64,000 nucleotides of DNA from Bigelowiella natans CCMP2755 (lineage: Eukaryota; Cercozoa; Chlorarachniophyceae), in contig ADNK01002159.1 in the NCBI GenBank assembly GCA_000320545.1, positions 16,001 through 80,000 on the forward strand, read 5' to 3'. Shown piece after piece: positions 12,599 through 23,680 of the stretch; the stretch's first letter is position 1, and every line of letters starts with the position of its first letter. A model generated the notes under the pieces. The model ran no database searches. It was not told the DNA's origin and worked only from the letters and a program-made list of their open reading frames with translations. The translations under genes and the position numbers were made by a program.

Positions 12599-14385
12599 TC
12601 AGTCTGAAATAGATATTTTCTTCAGCAACGCCTGCAAAATTTCGGGGAAGGAGTTTGCCACACAGTGACCATGACTTTTGAGCTGAGTGAACTCTGTCTG
12701 GGCATTGGAATGTATGCTTCGCCCTTCGTCTATCGGAACAACTTTGTCATCCTCAGAGTGGAAGTGCAAGATCCAGGAGGCATTTGCCTTCACTTTGTCC
12801 CAATTCCAAGGCCGATCATAGTAACCGCAATCTTTCTCTTCCTCCTCTGTCATGTCTTCCTTCAGCTCCTCAGCCAGCTGGCCTGCAGAACAAACCAACA
12901 TTCCTGCCACCTTCTCCTTCTCGGCAAGCCGTAGGATTAAGTCTCCACCGGTAGAGTGCCCGACGAAGATGCAATCTTCGAGTGTCTTTCGTCCTGCGAG
13001 CATTTCATCTCTTAGAAATGCCATCCAAATCCGCTCTCTGCATTTTCGCGGCTCGGGCATCCCACGCCAAGGCATTATGACGTCAATCCCCCTTGAAACG
13101 AGCTCCTTTCCCAGCCAGAAATACCAGTTCGCGCGCATCACATGCACATCACCTCCAGCTCCCGGTACAATTACAACGGAAATCTTTCTAAGCCTTTCAC
13201 TCAACTTTATTTCCTTGGCCCTCCGTGGCCCAACATCCTTTATGGCAGACACTCGACGCGCTACTTCGTTCGCAATGACCTCGTCGATGCGCTTCCGAGT
13301 TTCGGCCTGATCCTTTTTGAACTTTGCCTTAGCTGCCTCAAGCCACGACTCTTCACTCAACATAACGGAGGGAATCGTGACGTCGGCTTTTGATTGAATC
13401 AGAAGCTTTACTAATGCGTCGCTTGGAGTTGCGTTGGTGGATTGAAAGTTGACGAGACGGGCGGTCGCTGGACAGTTCCCGCACAGATCCTTCTTGCACG
13501 GGTTAGCCTTCGCTTCTATCAGCAACTGGGCAGCTTTTAAATTTCCCGCAATTACTGCAGAATGGAGGGCAGTGCGTCCTCCAGGGATCAGCTCGAAAGG
13601 TGTCTCGACATCGCCGCTTGTGAGCGATACGTCAGCATCTTTGGCGATGATAGATTGCAGGATCTCTAAGTCACAGTCCACGTTCCCTGCCACACAATGA
13701 AGGAGCGATATTCCAGTACTTGACTGCCAGTCTATCTCAAGTTCTCTCTTCGAAAGGTGCTTGGATGCCAGGAGTGCTGCTGCTAGCTTTACCTCGTCAG
13801 CATTGATGCAGAAATAGAGCGCGGGGACGCCGGAAAAGCGTTTACCATGCAAAGATCCTCGACCCTGGCTCGCGTCATGCATCGGGAGGAGCACGATCTG
13901 CGATTCCAAAACCGGCCGAGATTCGTCATGCTCAAATCCTTGTGCTGCACAGAGCTCGAGCGCCCGATTCAATTCGTTGCCCTCCTCCAGGATAAGTTTG
14001 GCTGCATATTTGAAGAGTCGATCCTTCCTCTCTATCACTCGCTGCGTCTCCGCCGCCTTTGCCTTCGTCCAGGCTCTATAGACGACCATGCGTCCGAACT
14101 TCGTTTCCTTGCCCTTGTCGAGGACCTTATTTTAATCATAAATTAGAGCCTCTTGCCACGTGAAAATAAAAGTAAATATCATTTGCGCGTAGGTGCCCTC
14201 CTCGTCCCCATCCGCTTCCCCCCCCCTTCATAGACAACCTCACGGGCTGATAACTTCGACTCGATCAGGGAAGCCACGAATTCGTCGAGGGTGGCGGCCC
14301 CTTCCTCCATTTTTACATACGATCTGTATTCGGAAGGAGATTGATAGGGGAGAAAATATCTCTGATTGATTTTAAGGTGCGACAT
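12599..14385 (-). CDS. Ankyrin-repeat protein with RBBP9-type serine hydrolase domain, 2 exons, 557 aa
   Basis: Exon 1 14385-14239 and exon 2 14125-12599 join in phase 0 (557 aa; 532 aa if Met26 at 14310 is used). The middle (about residues 150-300) carries ankyrin-type units, e.g. GRTALHSAVIAGN and LLIQSKADV. The C-terminal domain (about 360-557) matches the RBBP9/YdeN alpha/beta-hydrolase group: VVIVPGAGG, RERIWMAFLRDEM, nucleophile elbow GHSTGG (Ser440), GYYDRPWNWDKVKAN, an acidic HSEDDKV segment (Asp508/509) and SHGHC (His536), so the catalytic triad looks intact. RBBP9 proteins are usually about 190 aa and free-standing; fusion to ankyrin repeats suggests recruitment to a partner protein. 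The substrate is unknown. Only 176 bp separate its 5' end from the fucosyltransferase-like gene. Confidence 0.88.
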
Positions 14386-14561
14386 GCATCCGACGTTGTC
14401 GCAATTAAAAACACCCTTATTCTCTCTGTAGATCTATAAAAAAATATTTTTTGGCAATCGTCACGGGTCATTCTTATTATTATTCCTGGTCCACTTCCGG
14501 CCCCCACCCCAATTCCCGGACGAAACACATCCCGCAACGATCTGGAGGGAGGGTCCAGTCC
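14386..14561. promoter_or_regulatory. Compact bidirectional promoter
   Basis: Only 176 bp separate the start codons of two divergent genes. A TATA-like element (TATAAAAAAATATTTTTT) begins near 14435 and is nearly palindromic, so it could serve either direction. Both 5' UTRs must be very short or overlap. Confidence 0.55.
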
Positions 14562-16661
14562 ATGCGCTGGGTGCTGGCTGTATGCTTGCTGCTAGGCAGG
14601 TTCCCCACCGCCGCTACATTTGAATCAGAGGACGAAGGCTTCTGTGTTGCGGGGGGGCATTGCGAGCTGAACGAATTACTTGCATCTTACAAAGAACGTC
14701 ATCTAGCGGTAACCGAGAGTTTAAAGGCCAATAAAGAGCCCCCTGGCCATGGCTTCATTGTTATGCAGCCGTCTGGTGGTGGTCTGGGAAACCGTGAATT
14801 GGTGTCGATATCAGGACTGGCGTTGGCCCTCACCACAGATAGAGTCGCCCTAGTTGATTGGTACGGAGTCACATCGAACGACATCTCCGATGTACATCAA
14901 GTGTATGATTCGCCACACGGTCTTACTTTGAGCTACCCAAAGCTTAGATCACTTTGGCCCTCTTGGTCCGGGTGGAAGAGTGAGAAAATGTACATCTTTG
15001 ATAGCACGAACGTATACAACCAAATGTGGGGGGCAGATGAGATGGTGTGTACAGACCTGAAGTCAGAGTTAAAGAACGTTAAAGTTCTTCGCGTGATTAC
15101 AGAACAATATGTGACAAGCCTCGTGACACATAACCCAAAGGTGCGTCACATCTTCGAACCTCTCATGCCAAACCTGTATCAGCACCTCTCCAGTTTCTTC
15201 GTTCGGCCTCTCAGCGTGATAGCGGACCGAGTCGAGGAATTCTACCTGTCGCACATGAAAGAGAACTATGTCATAGGAATTCAAGTGAGGCGAGCTCAAA
15301 ATAGCGGTCACTTCTTTCTGTGGGAGGATCAGCATCTGTTTTGGGAATGCGCCTTGATGATGGCATCGCGTGCTTCTCGTCGGCAACAACGGCCTGTTGT
15401 CTTCTTTATCGCAACTGACTCTGAAAGTGTGAGGAGCGAGGCAGTTCAGGCTCTCGGTAAAGTATATCAGGTGTTGACGGTGGAAATGGATACCCGTAAG
15501 CCGGATACGAGGGGCGACGAGGGGTGGCAAAACGCGCTGGTGGACAACTACGTGCTATCTCGCTGTGACGACATGCTAGTGTCAGGAGGCTCCACCTTCG
15601 GTTATGTCGCGCATGGGCGGAGCGACGTGATTCCTATGGTCGTGTCTGGTTTTCATAGACGATGTATGCGCCCGCCCACCGCTGAGCCTTACAACATAGG
15701 CTATCTTGCGATTAAGAAGGTGTCCTGCTTTGACCCGAAGGCTATGCTGACGCAGGAAACGGATATGATCTGTTCGAGTGTGCAATCGGTGCACTCGTGC
15801 GCCTCCCATAGCGCTGAGCTCATGGCGGACATCATGGGGCCGACGAAGAAGCCTCATTTCGACCTGGGAGAGGAGCAGAATCTCCCCAAATCTTACCTGA
15901 AATATGCCAAATCGACTGCAGTAGCGAAGAAAAAGATGAGGAAATGGCAACAGTCTGACGTCGTGGGCATGATTGAGGAAGCTCATGTCCATACCATTAA
16001 CAATCGGTTCGCAAAAGCAAAGGACATATATGCTCGGGCTGCGGTTGCAGCAGCTTCCAAGGGCGATAGTGCTGCAGCTGGTGATGCGTTCTACGCTCTG
16101 GCCGGCTGCCTGTTGCTCTCCACTTCTCGCGCAAAAGAGACGGGGGAAGACACGAACGTGTTGTTCTCCGAGGCGATGAAAGCGCTGTACTCAGGTCTGC
16201 GGCTGTCCCCGTATAGGGTTGAGGCCAACATAATCATGGGCAATTTTATGGAGATATGGGGAGGCACTCCCCGTAGCCATGTCGGGGTACAGTTTTACCG
16301 CAGAGCTCAATGGTGCTTGGAAGCGGAGACGTTTGAATACGATGTGGAAGAAGACAATTTGGGAAGCAACCACCATGTCCACACGAAATGGGTCGGCGGC
16401 TGTGCTTTGATGGGGATTCCCCTCGAAGAGGCAGCTGAAATGGTCAGCCTAGACATGATTCTTCTCACAAGCTACGTGCACTTAGCCCGCAGCCTCGGCA
16501 AGGCCGGGAGACAGAACGAGGCGAGAGAGATGAGCAAAGTCATGGAGGATGACCTTCCGCCGGAAGTATTTGAATTGAGGGAAAAGGTGGACACTCTATT
16601 GAGTCCGGAGCTTGTGAGAATGCTCTTGGGTGCCGATTTTCTCGCAAGGCAACAAGGATAG
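14562..16661 (+). CDS. Secretory fucosyltransferase-like protein (GT37-type) with C-terminal TPR-like region, 699 aa, intronless
   Basis: One uninterrupted frame. I chose the ATG at 14562 because it opens a signal peptide (MRWVLAVCLLLG); the frame is open upstream to 14451. GT37 enzymes move fucose from GDP-fucose to cell-wall or glycoprotein glycans in the Golgi. Seen: a donor-side motif GGGLGNRELVSISGLALAL, LTTDRVALVDW, the conserved-region strand YVIGIQVRRAQ, FFIATDSESVRSEA and the late motif LVSGGSTFGYVAHG, in the order found in plant xyloglucan fucosyltransferases. After about residue 450 comes a helical part with TPR-like units (about 500-650), not part of the usual enzyme. Acceptor and linkage cannot be deduced. 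The lack of introns is odd among intron-rich neighbours. Confidence 0.83.
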   Translation: MRWVLAVCLLLGRFPTAATFESEDEGFCVAGGHCELNELLASYKERHLAVTESLKANKEPPGHGFIVMQPSGGGLGNRELVSISGLALALTTDRVALVDWYGVTSNDISDVHQVYDSPHGLTLSYPKLRSLWPSWSGWKSEKMYIFDSTNVYNQMWGADEMVCTDLKSELKNVKVLRVITEQYVTSLVTHNPKVRHIFEPLMPNLYQHLSSFFVRPLSVIADRVEEFYLSHMKENYVIGIQVRRAQNSGHFFLWEDQHLFWECALMMASRASRRQQRPVVFFIATDSESVRSEAVQALGKVYQVLTVEMDTRKPDTRGDEGWQNALVDNYVLSRCDDMLVSGGSTFGYVAHGRSDVIPMVVSGFHRRCMRPPTAEPYNIGYLAIKKVSCFDPKAMLTQETDMICSSVQSVHSCASHSAELMADIMGPTKKPHFDLGEEQNLPKSYLKYAKSTAVAKKKMRKWQQSDVVGMIEEAHVHTINNRFAKAKDIYARAAVAAASKGDSAAAGDAFYALAGCLLLSTSRAKETGEDTNVLFSEAMKALYSGLRLSPYRVEANIIMGNFMEIWGGTPRSHVGVQFYRRAQWCLEAETFEYDVEEDNLGSNHHVHTKWVGGCALMGIPLEEAAEMVSLDMILLTSYVHLARSLGKAGRQNEAREMSKVMEDDLPPEVFELREKVDTLLSPELVRMLLGADFLARQQG

Positions 16662-16920
16662 GCGAGTTTTAGCAGTGGAATATTAGATACGTTGTCGTAG
16701 TAAGACAGTTCATTTGCGATTTGATATGCAATCGAAATAAACGCCATTTCGCCCTCGTTCGATGGGTATCGTAGAAAATTGATTATAGACGTGCGTGGCA
16801 AATTTACAGCAGTAGCTCATGTTATGTATGACGGTAGCGGCGGACGCGCGTTGCTGGGAAATATAGGTCTAGGTCACATGCATGTTGTCAGCATTTGTAT
16901 CTCTATGTATACGATGTAAG

Positions 16921-16987
<67 letters not shown>

Positions 16988-17499
16988 CGTGTGTAACGAT
17001 GTTGATGATATTTGTTGCGCGTTTTAAGTTTTGCTCCTATCATTGTTCTATGCCATAGCGAGTTAATCTTGCGTATAGACTGTGCCTGCACTGCGTTGCG
17101 CAGCTATTGATTATCAGTTACCAGTTAGTTCTGCGTAAGTAACAATGAACAACATGACTTTGATGGCTAAATTACATGCATCTACAGCGTTATGTGTAAC
17201 ATACAACTATGTCATGTAGGTGGAATTCTCGCTATATGCGCTCGATATATGGAATATCACGCTACAGCGCTGCATGCTATGCGATGATAGACTGCATTCA
17301 TAGCATACATGCTGAAGCACGGCAACGTGTGCACAATGGTAGGCACGACTGTATCACACTATACATCTGCATATATGTATAGTTACAGCTCACACAGTGA
17401 TGCCTCGCTTGTGATACGCATCTTAATATCTTACGCCCTACTACCACATACATATGTGCTAGAATCGCATACATTTAACATCATACAGTACGTATTTTG
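16662..17499. other. Convergent spacer with long TA run
   Basis: 838 bp between two 3' ends. A TA run spans 16925-16982; palindromic words (GCATGC, AGCGCT, CATATATG, GCGCTGCATGC) are frequent from 17240 to 17470. No exon is visible. Confidence 0.65.
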
Positions 17500-18913
17500 T
17501 TAACATATTTCAACCAATTTTCCCGGCTCATTTTCGACGATACTGATGCCACTTTGCTCAAAAATAGCCACCCCTGCACCTTCTGTACTGCTTGAAACCA
17601 AGCTTGAGAGCACTCCACTGGCCTCTATTTCCCCGTTACGGAGTGGAATTAAATGCCGTGCCTGAATATGATCATCGTCACCGCACCATAACTGATCTAG
17701 TACAATTTCTACTGCAACTTAAGTCTCATGGTGGTGCAGAAGGCATCCACATACCTTCAAATGTCTTGCCAAAGCCATTGCTCGCTCCTCACCGTGAACC
17801 AACGTAAGGAACGGTAGCTCCTGGCGCTTTGTGGGCACAATTACGATGTCTGCTTCCATTCCCTGCAGCAACTTAGAATCCAAATCGACGTCGTTGTGGG
17901 GCTCGTAATATACGCTCGGCCCCTCCCATTTCACAATATAACCGTTTTCAGGATCCTGCCATGGCGGGCCTACCAGCGAGCCCGGGGTTGCGCGTATGAG
18001 TAAAGGCCCGAGGCCAACAGAAGTTCCTGGACGAAGTATGCACAGCTCCGTTTCATTGAATACTTCTAACAGACGCGATTTTGCGGACGGTGGGGCAATA
18101 ATGATCGGGGGGCTTGGGTTGTTCTGTTATTCCGTAAAATCACAGTCACTCAATGTTTGTGTGGCAGAATAGAGCATGATGGGCAAGCTCTCCGGGAGAC
18201 TCCCGATTCGATGCGAGAGCTAGAACTCGACACAAAATCATACACGATATATTAGTTGAAACCTGAAACAGGCGTTTCTTTAAGAGCTTGAGCGTCGGCA
18301 AGTGGGTGTGGTCGTCGAGGGCCTGTGTCAGTAGGATGCCAATAGGTTTCTGCTGCACAATCCTGTCGATCGTTTCTTGCTCGTTGCGCAAGATACGAGG
18401 CCTTGCTGAATAAAACCCCTGGGGCAAGGAGAAATCCAGGGTGCCAACAAGTGGGTCGACGACTATGCTCACGCCCGGCTCCTTCGAAGATAACGTCGAT
18501 GATGGTGATGATGATGGCGACGGGTACGAAGAGGTGTGGCGGAAGTTCCAGAGCTGTCCGTTTACCTTAGTTACACAATAATCACTCTCCCTTTTCTTCT
18601 CTTAAAACGCCAGGATAAATTCATCTGCCTTTAAAAAAAAAAACCTGCGTTTGATTTCCTTTTATTTTCAAGTTACCTCGAGATGCATGTATCCGAAGGA
18701 GGCGGCTGTCGATCCAGCGAATACCCATGGCCGCGTCGCGGCTTGGCCCACCCTTTGAGCAGAATACCCCGGATATCTCCGAACCGTAACGCAAATAAAG
18801 TACATCAAAAGACTCGCGACGGCCACAATGCCGGCCCGAGCCCTCCTCCGAGCCGAGCGTGTGGCCATAATGGCCACTCTGCACTGGGCACGCAGAAAGG
18901 CCAAATTCCTCAA
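17500..18913 (-). CDS. Metallo-beta-lactamase-fold protein of the plant/cyanobacterial type, 4 exons, 356 aa
   Basis: Exons (minus): 18913-18677, 18565-18263, 18123-17755, 17661-17500; all joins are phase 0. Residues 1-79 hold a basic start, one hydrophobic segment (AGIVAVASLLMYFICV) and an Arg-rich stretch, suiting a signal-plus-transit leader. The body shows SIVVDPLVG, the metal-loop position GILLTQALDDHTHLPTL (residues 156-172), RPGTSVGLGPLLIRATPGS, VGPPWQDPENGYIV and VYYEPHNDVD, as in UlaG-like proteins of plastid lineages. The canonical HxHxDH is reduced to QALDDH, a change I recall from plant and cyanobacterial relatives, so activity may differ. The linker 90-108 is nearly all Ser/Pro. 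Function is unknown. Confidence 0.83.
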
Positions 18914-19621
18914 TTCTCTCCCAGGTCCTAAAATAAGAAAAGTGGCCAGTTTTTCCAGTCGCTCGTCCTAAATGACATGGAATTACTTGATTTAATGCTC
19001 AGATATTTTCTCGAAAACGAGAGATTACGCAATGTTGCTGAGGCTGACAACGTCGTCGCCGACTTTTATAGGATTTTCTGAAATCGCTCGCGATTCGCAG
19101 ATTGCCCATTGGAATTTAGGCTATTTTGGGATCCAAACACCTCGAGCAACTGACGTGTAGCACGGGTGCAACAGTGCGAGGACGACTTGTGGAATCGGAT
19201 GTATTCTTCCTTGTCGTAGACTCGAAATTCAGGCAATATTCGATCGGAAATTTGAAATTAGTTCCGAGCTGATTGGCGCCATCACCAGTGCCATCCACCC
19301 AATGGCCTCATTAAGTACTTCCCCCATCCCCATCCCCCATGCAGTTTCGATGACCACCGTGAACAAAGAAAATGTTCTAGATATGGCTAGGAATTACTAT
19401 AGATCTACCGTAGCGATTTTTTCTTCAAAGTCTTTCTTCATAATTTTCCTGTGGGGGGAAGGATGGTCATGCCGGAAAAAATAAATCAAAGCTATCTTTC
19501 CAAAACATCACAACCCCCTTCCATCTATCGGAAAAGCATCATATTATGCCATACTATTTGTCCTTTCGACTCCTCTAATTGAGGAGGCTAAAAACAATTA
19601 CAAGCTCCCTCCACGAGGGGT
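18914..19621. promoter_or_regulatory. Divergent spacer between metallo-beta-lactamase-fold and alpha/beta hydrolase genes
   Basis: A 708-bp spacer holding both 5' ends. I see no simple-repeat tract of note and no exon. Confidence 0.4.
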
Positions 19622-20649
19622 ATGCTGAAGATGTGCTCTAACGGTGCGCAATGTTGTTCATCAGGAGATCAGCTGGTGGGGGCATGCAGCCTTATCGCTT
19701 TGGTGTCAGTTTGCATGTTGCTTATAAATTCCTCATCGCTTCCCCTAGGGAAACCCTTTTCCGCCAAAAGGTGGTTCATTGGCTGTAGAAGAGTAGGATT
19801 GCTATAAAGTCGCTGATATTTTTCGCTGTAACACCGTGTATTTTTTGTTTCAGATCGGGGATCACCATTCGTCCCACTTCATGGCGTCAAAAAAGCTTTC
19901 GGAGGACCATCCCTGAAACAGAAGCTGCTTCCGGATTGGGCTACCGACAGAGCATGTGCAACGGCCAGAGATCTACAACGAGGAGGCCGCTACGACATCA
20001 CGCATACTTTCGTGACTTTATTGTCGGTCTCCAAGGCGAGAATGACACCGATAAGAGGCGCACCTCCAACCAACTGGATCGACCCAAAAAGGAAGGGGTG
20101 AACAAGAAAGGGGTTGTGCGTTCCTCTCTCCTCGCTCAAAGCCAGGACACTAAATTATCAGTGCCAAAAACTGCGCCTTCATCATTATCGGTGCGAAACG
20201 GTGTAAGCAGCACCAGCAGCAGCAATAATGCCTCCGGCTGTACCTGGCAAGAAGCCGGGGTTGGAGGCCGCGTGGAGGCTCCAAAAAAGTTTCCCATCAT
20301 ATTGGTACTGCTGAGAAAGAGCGGGGGGGGGGGGGGGGGGGGAGCATGCGGATGCGAAGAGTGTTGACGGTTAGCTGGGGTTCCAACAACTGACGCAAAC
20401 ATTGCTTCGCAGGTTCTCCCTGGCTTTGGAAACTGTCAGGTGTGAATTTACGATGTGTTTGCCATATTTTAGAATGTTTTTCTCATTGCTGCTCGCAAGC
20501 GCCCGGCGGCCACACATACACATACACATATACATGCACATGCACAAGCACACAACACAGATACACGTGTACACACATTGCTTGTAACAAGTACAAAGCA
20601 GCCTACCTACTGCAGCATATAAGAATGACTCCATCCATGTATAAGTGAG

Positions 20650-20689
<40 letters not shown>

Positions 20690-20716
20690 TGTATAATATA
20701 CATAAATATGTGTGTA

Positions 20717-20758
<42 letters not shown>

Positions 20759-22208
20759 GTGTGTGGGTGTCTGCGTGTTATTGAGACATAAATATACATA
20801 TTCGCAGAGCGACTACGTGGAGATGCTTGGCTCGCAGATTTCCCTCACAGGAGCACTTAATGCGCGCGGATTCAGGGCCACCGTTTTACCGATAGAAAGA
20901 GTGGAATGGTTCAATGTCGCGAAGGGACTACTTTCGCTAGACTTCTGGCGCTCGAAATCACTGCCGTCCGGACCCGGATATAACTGGTATTCATCTCCGT
21001 TTAACCCCCCCCCCAAACCGTCATCAGCGCACGTTCTACGATGTTCTTGTTCTCTCCCTGTTATAGTTGTCAATTTCACCTCCTCGATATGAAGCATCGA
21101 ATAAGTTGTCATTATCATCAGACCTGTAATATTTATTATTATTATTATTGTTGTTGTTGTTGTTGTTGTTGTTGTAATGGGACGCCGTTGTGCTCTCTCT
21201 CTCTCTCACCTCGAAGGTATATCAACCGGATAAATGAAACCATAACAGAGCTGCTGTCGCACACAGACGAAGAGGTCAATCACCCCTACTCACTCACCAC
21301 CGACAATGCCGGCAGAACTAGTTGAGATGGGAAGGGGCATTTCATATACATGTATTACATGTAGTATCTATTACCACTCGATGCTGGACTGCCCCTCCTC
21401 CTCTTCCCCCTCCTCCTCCTCCTCCTCCTCCTCCTCCTCCTTCTGACATTGGCTTCACTCCTCAGCACGTTGTCCTGGTCGCCCACTCCGCTGGAGGTAG
21501 GAACAAGAGAGGGCTTTAGAGGAGGAGGAGGGGGGGGGGGGGGCTACGCCTGCATTCTATTATCACTATTGCTTCACTTGTCCTCATAATAATAGGCCTC
21601 TAATCATCATCTGTATTATATCTTCTCCTGCTGTTTGCTTTATCCTCGCAGGGTGGTTGGCACGTGCGTATTTAGCTGAGAGGGAAGACGACCATAGAGT
21701 CAGCGCTCTGGTCACTTTAGGTTGCTGCTGCTGCTGCTGCTGCTGCTGCCTCCTCAGTAGAGACTTTCCGTCTACTCCTTTCCGCGGCGACGAAAGAGAG
21801 AAAGGAGCTTGGAAGAAAGAAAAAGAAACGAGAAAGAGAGCGTTCTTTGGGGGGGGGGGGCTTGCGAATCTACACTTGTCTGATGCATCATCATACAATT
21901 TCTAATAGCATCTTTTCAAATCCTCCTTTTCTTTCACCCAAAGCATAATCTTTTCTGATTTTTCCCCTCCCAGGCACGCCACACCATAATGAAGGGGGAA
22001 CCGACGTCACGAGAGGCGTCCTACCGTACGTGGAAGAACAAGAAGAAGAAGAAGAAGAATACAAAACAACAACACACAACAAGAAAGGCACAGACAACGA
22101 GGCATTCCTTCACCCTCTCTTCAATCTTCCGCCACCCCCTTCTCTCTCTCCTAGTGCTATCATTGGAGTGTTGTTATTTATTATTGTTGTTATGTTCGTG
22201 ACTAGTAA

Positions 22209-22253
<45 letters not shown>

Positions 22254-23535
22254 TCGTTGCTCTCGCAGCTATTTGAACGAGCAGTTCCCCGGCGCTCATT
22301 TAGATGGCATTCGCTACATCTCTGTGGCCGGCAAGGCGATCCAAGGCTCCACGGTAGTTGTAGCAGTAGTAGCAGCTGCATCTTCTCATATCAACACGAA
22401 CAGCATGTAGTAGCTTTGGGGGGGGGGGGGGGGAAGCGGAAAAGTAATACCACAACCACTTAAAGGAGTATATATTGGGAAACTACTGCGGTCTTTCGTC
22501 GTGTCATCTATCAGCATCATGTCATATCACTACCATTTATCGTTACATTATCCCCCCCCCCCCCCCCTTGTTCAGAAGCGAGAGGGGCGCAAGTCTGCCA
22601 AAGCGGCCTTCGCAGCCTACCACCAAGTGTGTGGAAAGGGAGACGTGTTTGGCGATGGCGTAATACCCTTGGAAGCGGCGCATCTGCCAGGGGCGCGACA
22701 GGTTATTTCAACAACAACAACAACAACAGCCACCACCACCACCAATGGGCTGCTAGCACTATAGAGGCTGCTCTCAGCGAATGAAAAAACAAGTGGTGGG
22801 GAAAAAAAAATTAGTGCGAGCAACTTCGTATTAGCCGGATTGACCACCACGTTTTACCACTGAGTGTAGCCTTCACATACTTGTATGTAGGGGGGGGGGG
22901 GGGGAGCGGGTTTGCACTAATCTTGGCTCTTTCGTTTTCCCTTCAAATCCTCGTTGTTCTTATTATTGATACCCTACCTTCCCCTCCTCCTCCCCACTTC
23001 GTCGCCGTCGCAGGTGACGCTAGATGGCGTATGGCACTCTATTGATAAGGCGGATTCGTGGTATGGCTCGGACGGTACGTTTGTGCTGCTGTGCCAATGC
23101 AAGTGTATGAGAGAGAGAGCGAGAGAGAGAGAGAGAGAGTTTCTAAGTGTACGTGCGTAGAGGGGGGCGGGGGTTGAGAGGGATTGGTGATCATTAGGTT
23201 GAAAAGAAGAGATGAGTGTCAAAGTGATGACGCGGTGTACTCGAAGACTACCATCGATTGGTGATGCAGAGAAGCCTATTCTAAATTACATCCTACCCCT
23301 CTACTACACCCTTCCTCCCCTCCTCTCCCCTCTCCTCTGCAACCATGCGGAATGAGCAGGAAATATTGACCGTTGGTTGTGGAGCCTTTGTGAGGAATGC
23401 GATGACGTCGTTTAGGTGAGGGAGGGAGAAAGGGAAGGGGGGGGGGGGGAGGTATAAGAAATACATGCTGCCTATTGTTGCCTTTTATTCTCGAAATACC
23501 TAGCAAGTGTTTGTGTTTTAAAAAATGATGTGTGC

Positions 23536-23570
<35 letters not shown>

Positions 23571-23618
23571 TACGCGCGAATATCAGTGTTCAGTAGGTCG
23601 GTCCTGGTCTCTCAAATT

Positions 23619-23680
<62 letters not shown>

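Noticed and set aside
15069-15530. Minus-strand frames opposite the fucosyltransferase-like gene
   Set aside because: Shadows of the sense frame; they lack any motif, and the sense strand has family motifs throughout.
20371-20799. His/Tyr/Ile-rich frame over the CA and TA runs
   Set aside because: Pure simple-repeat translation within an intron.
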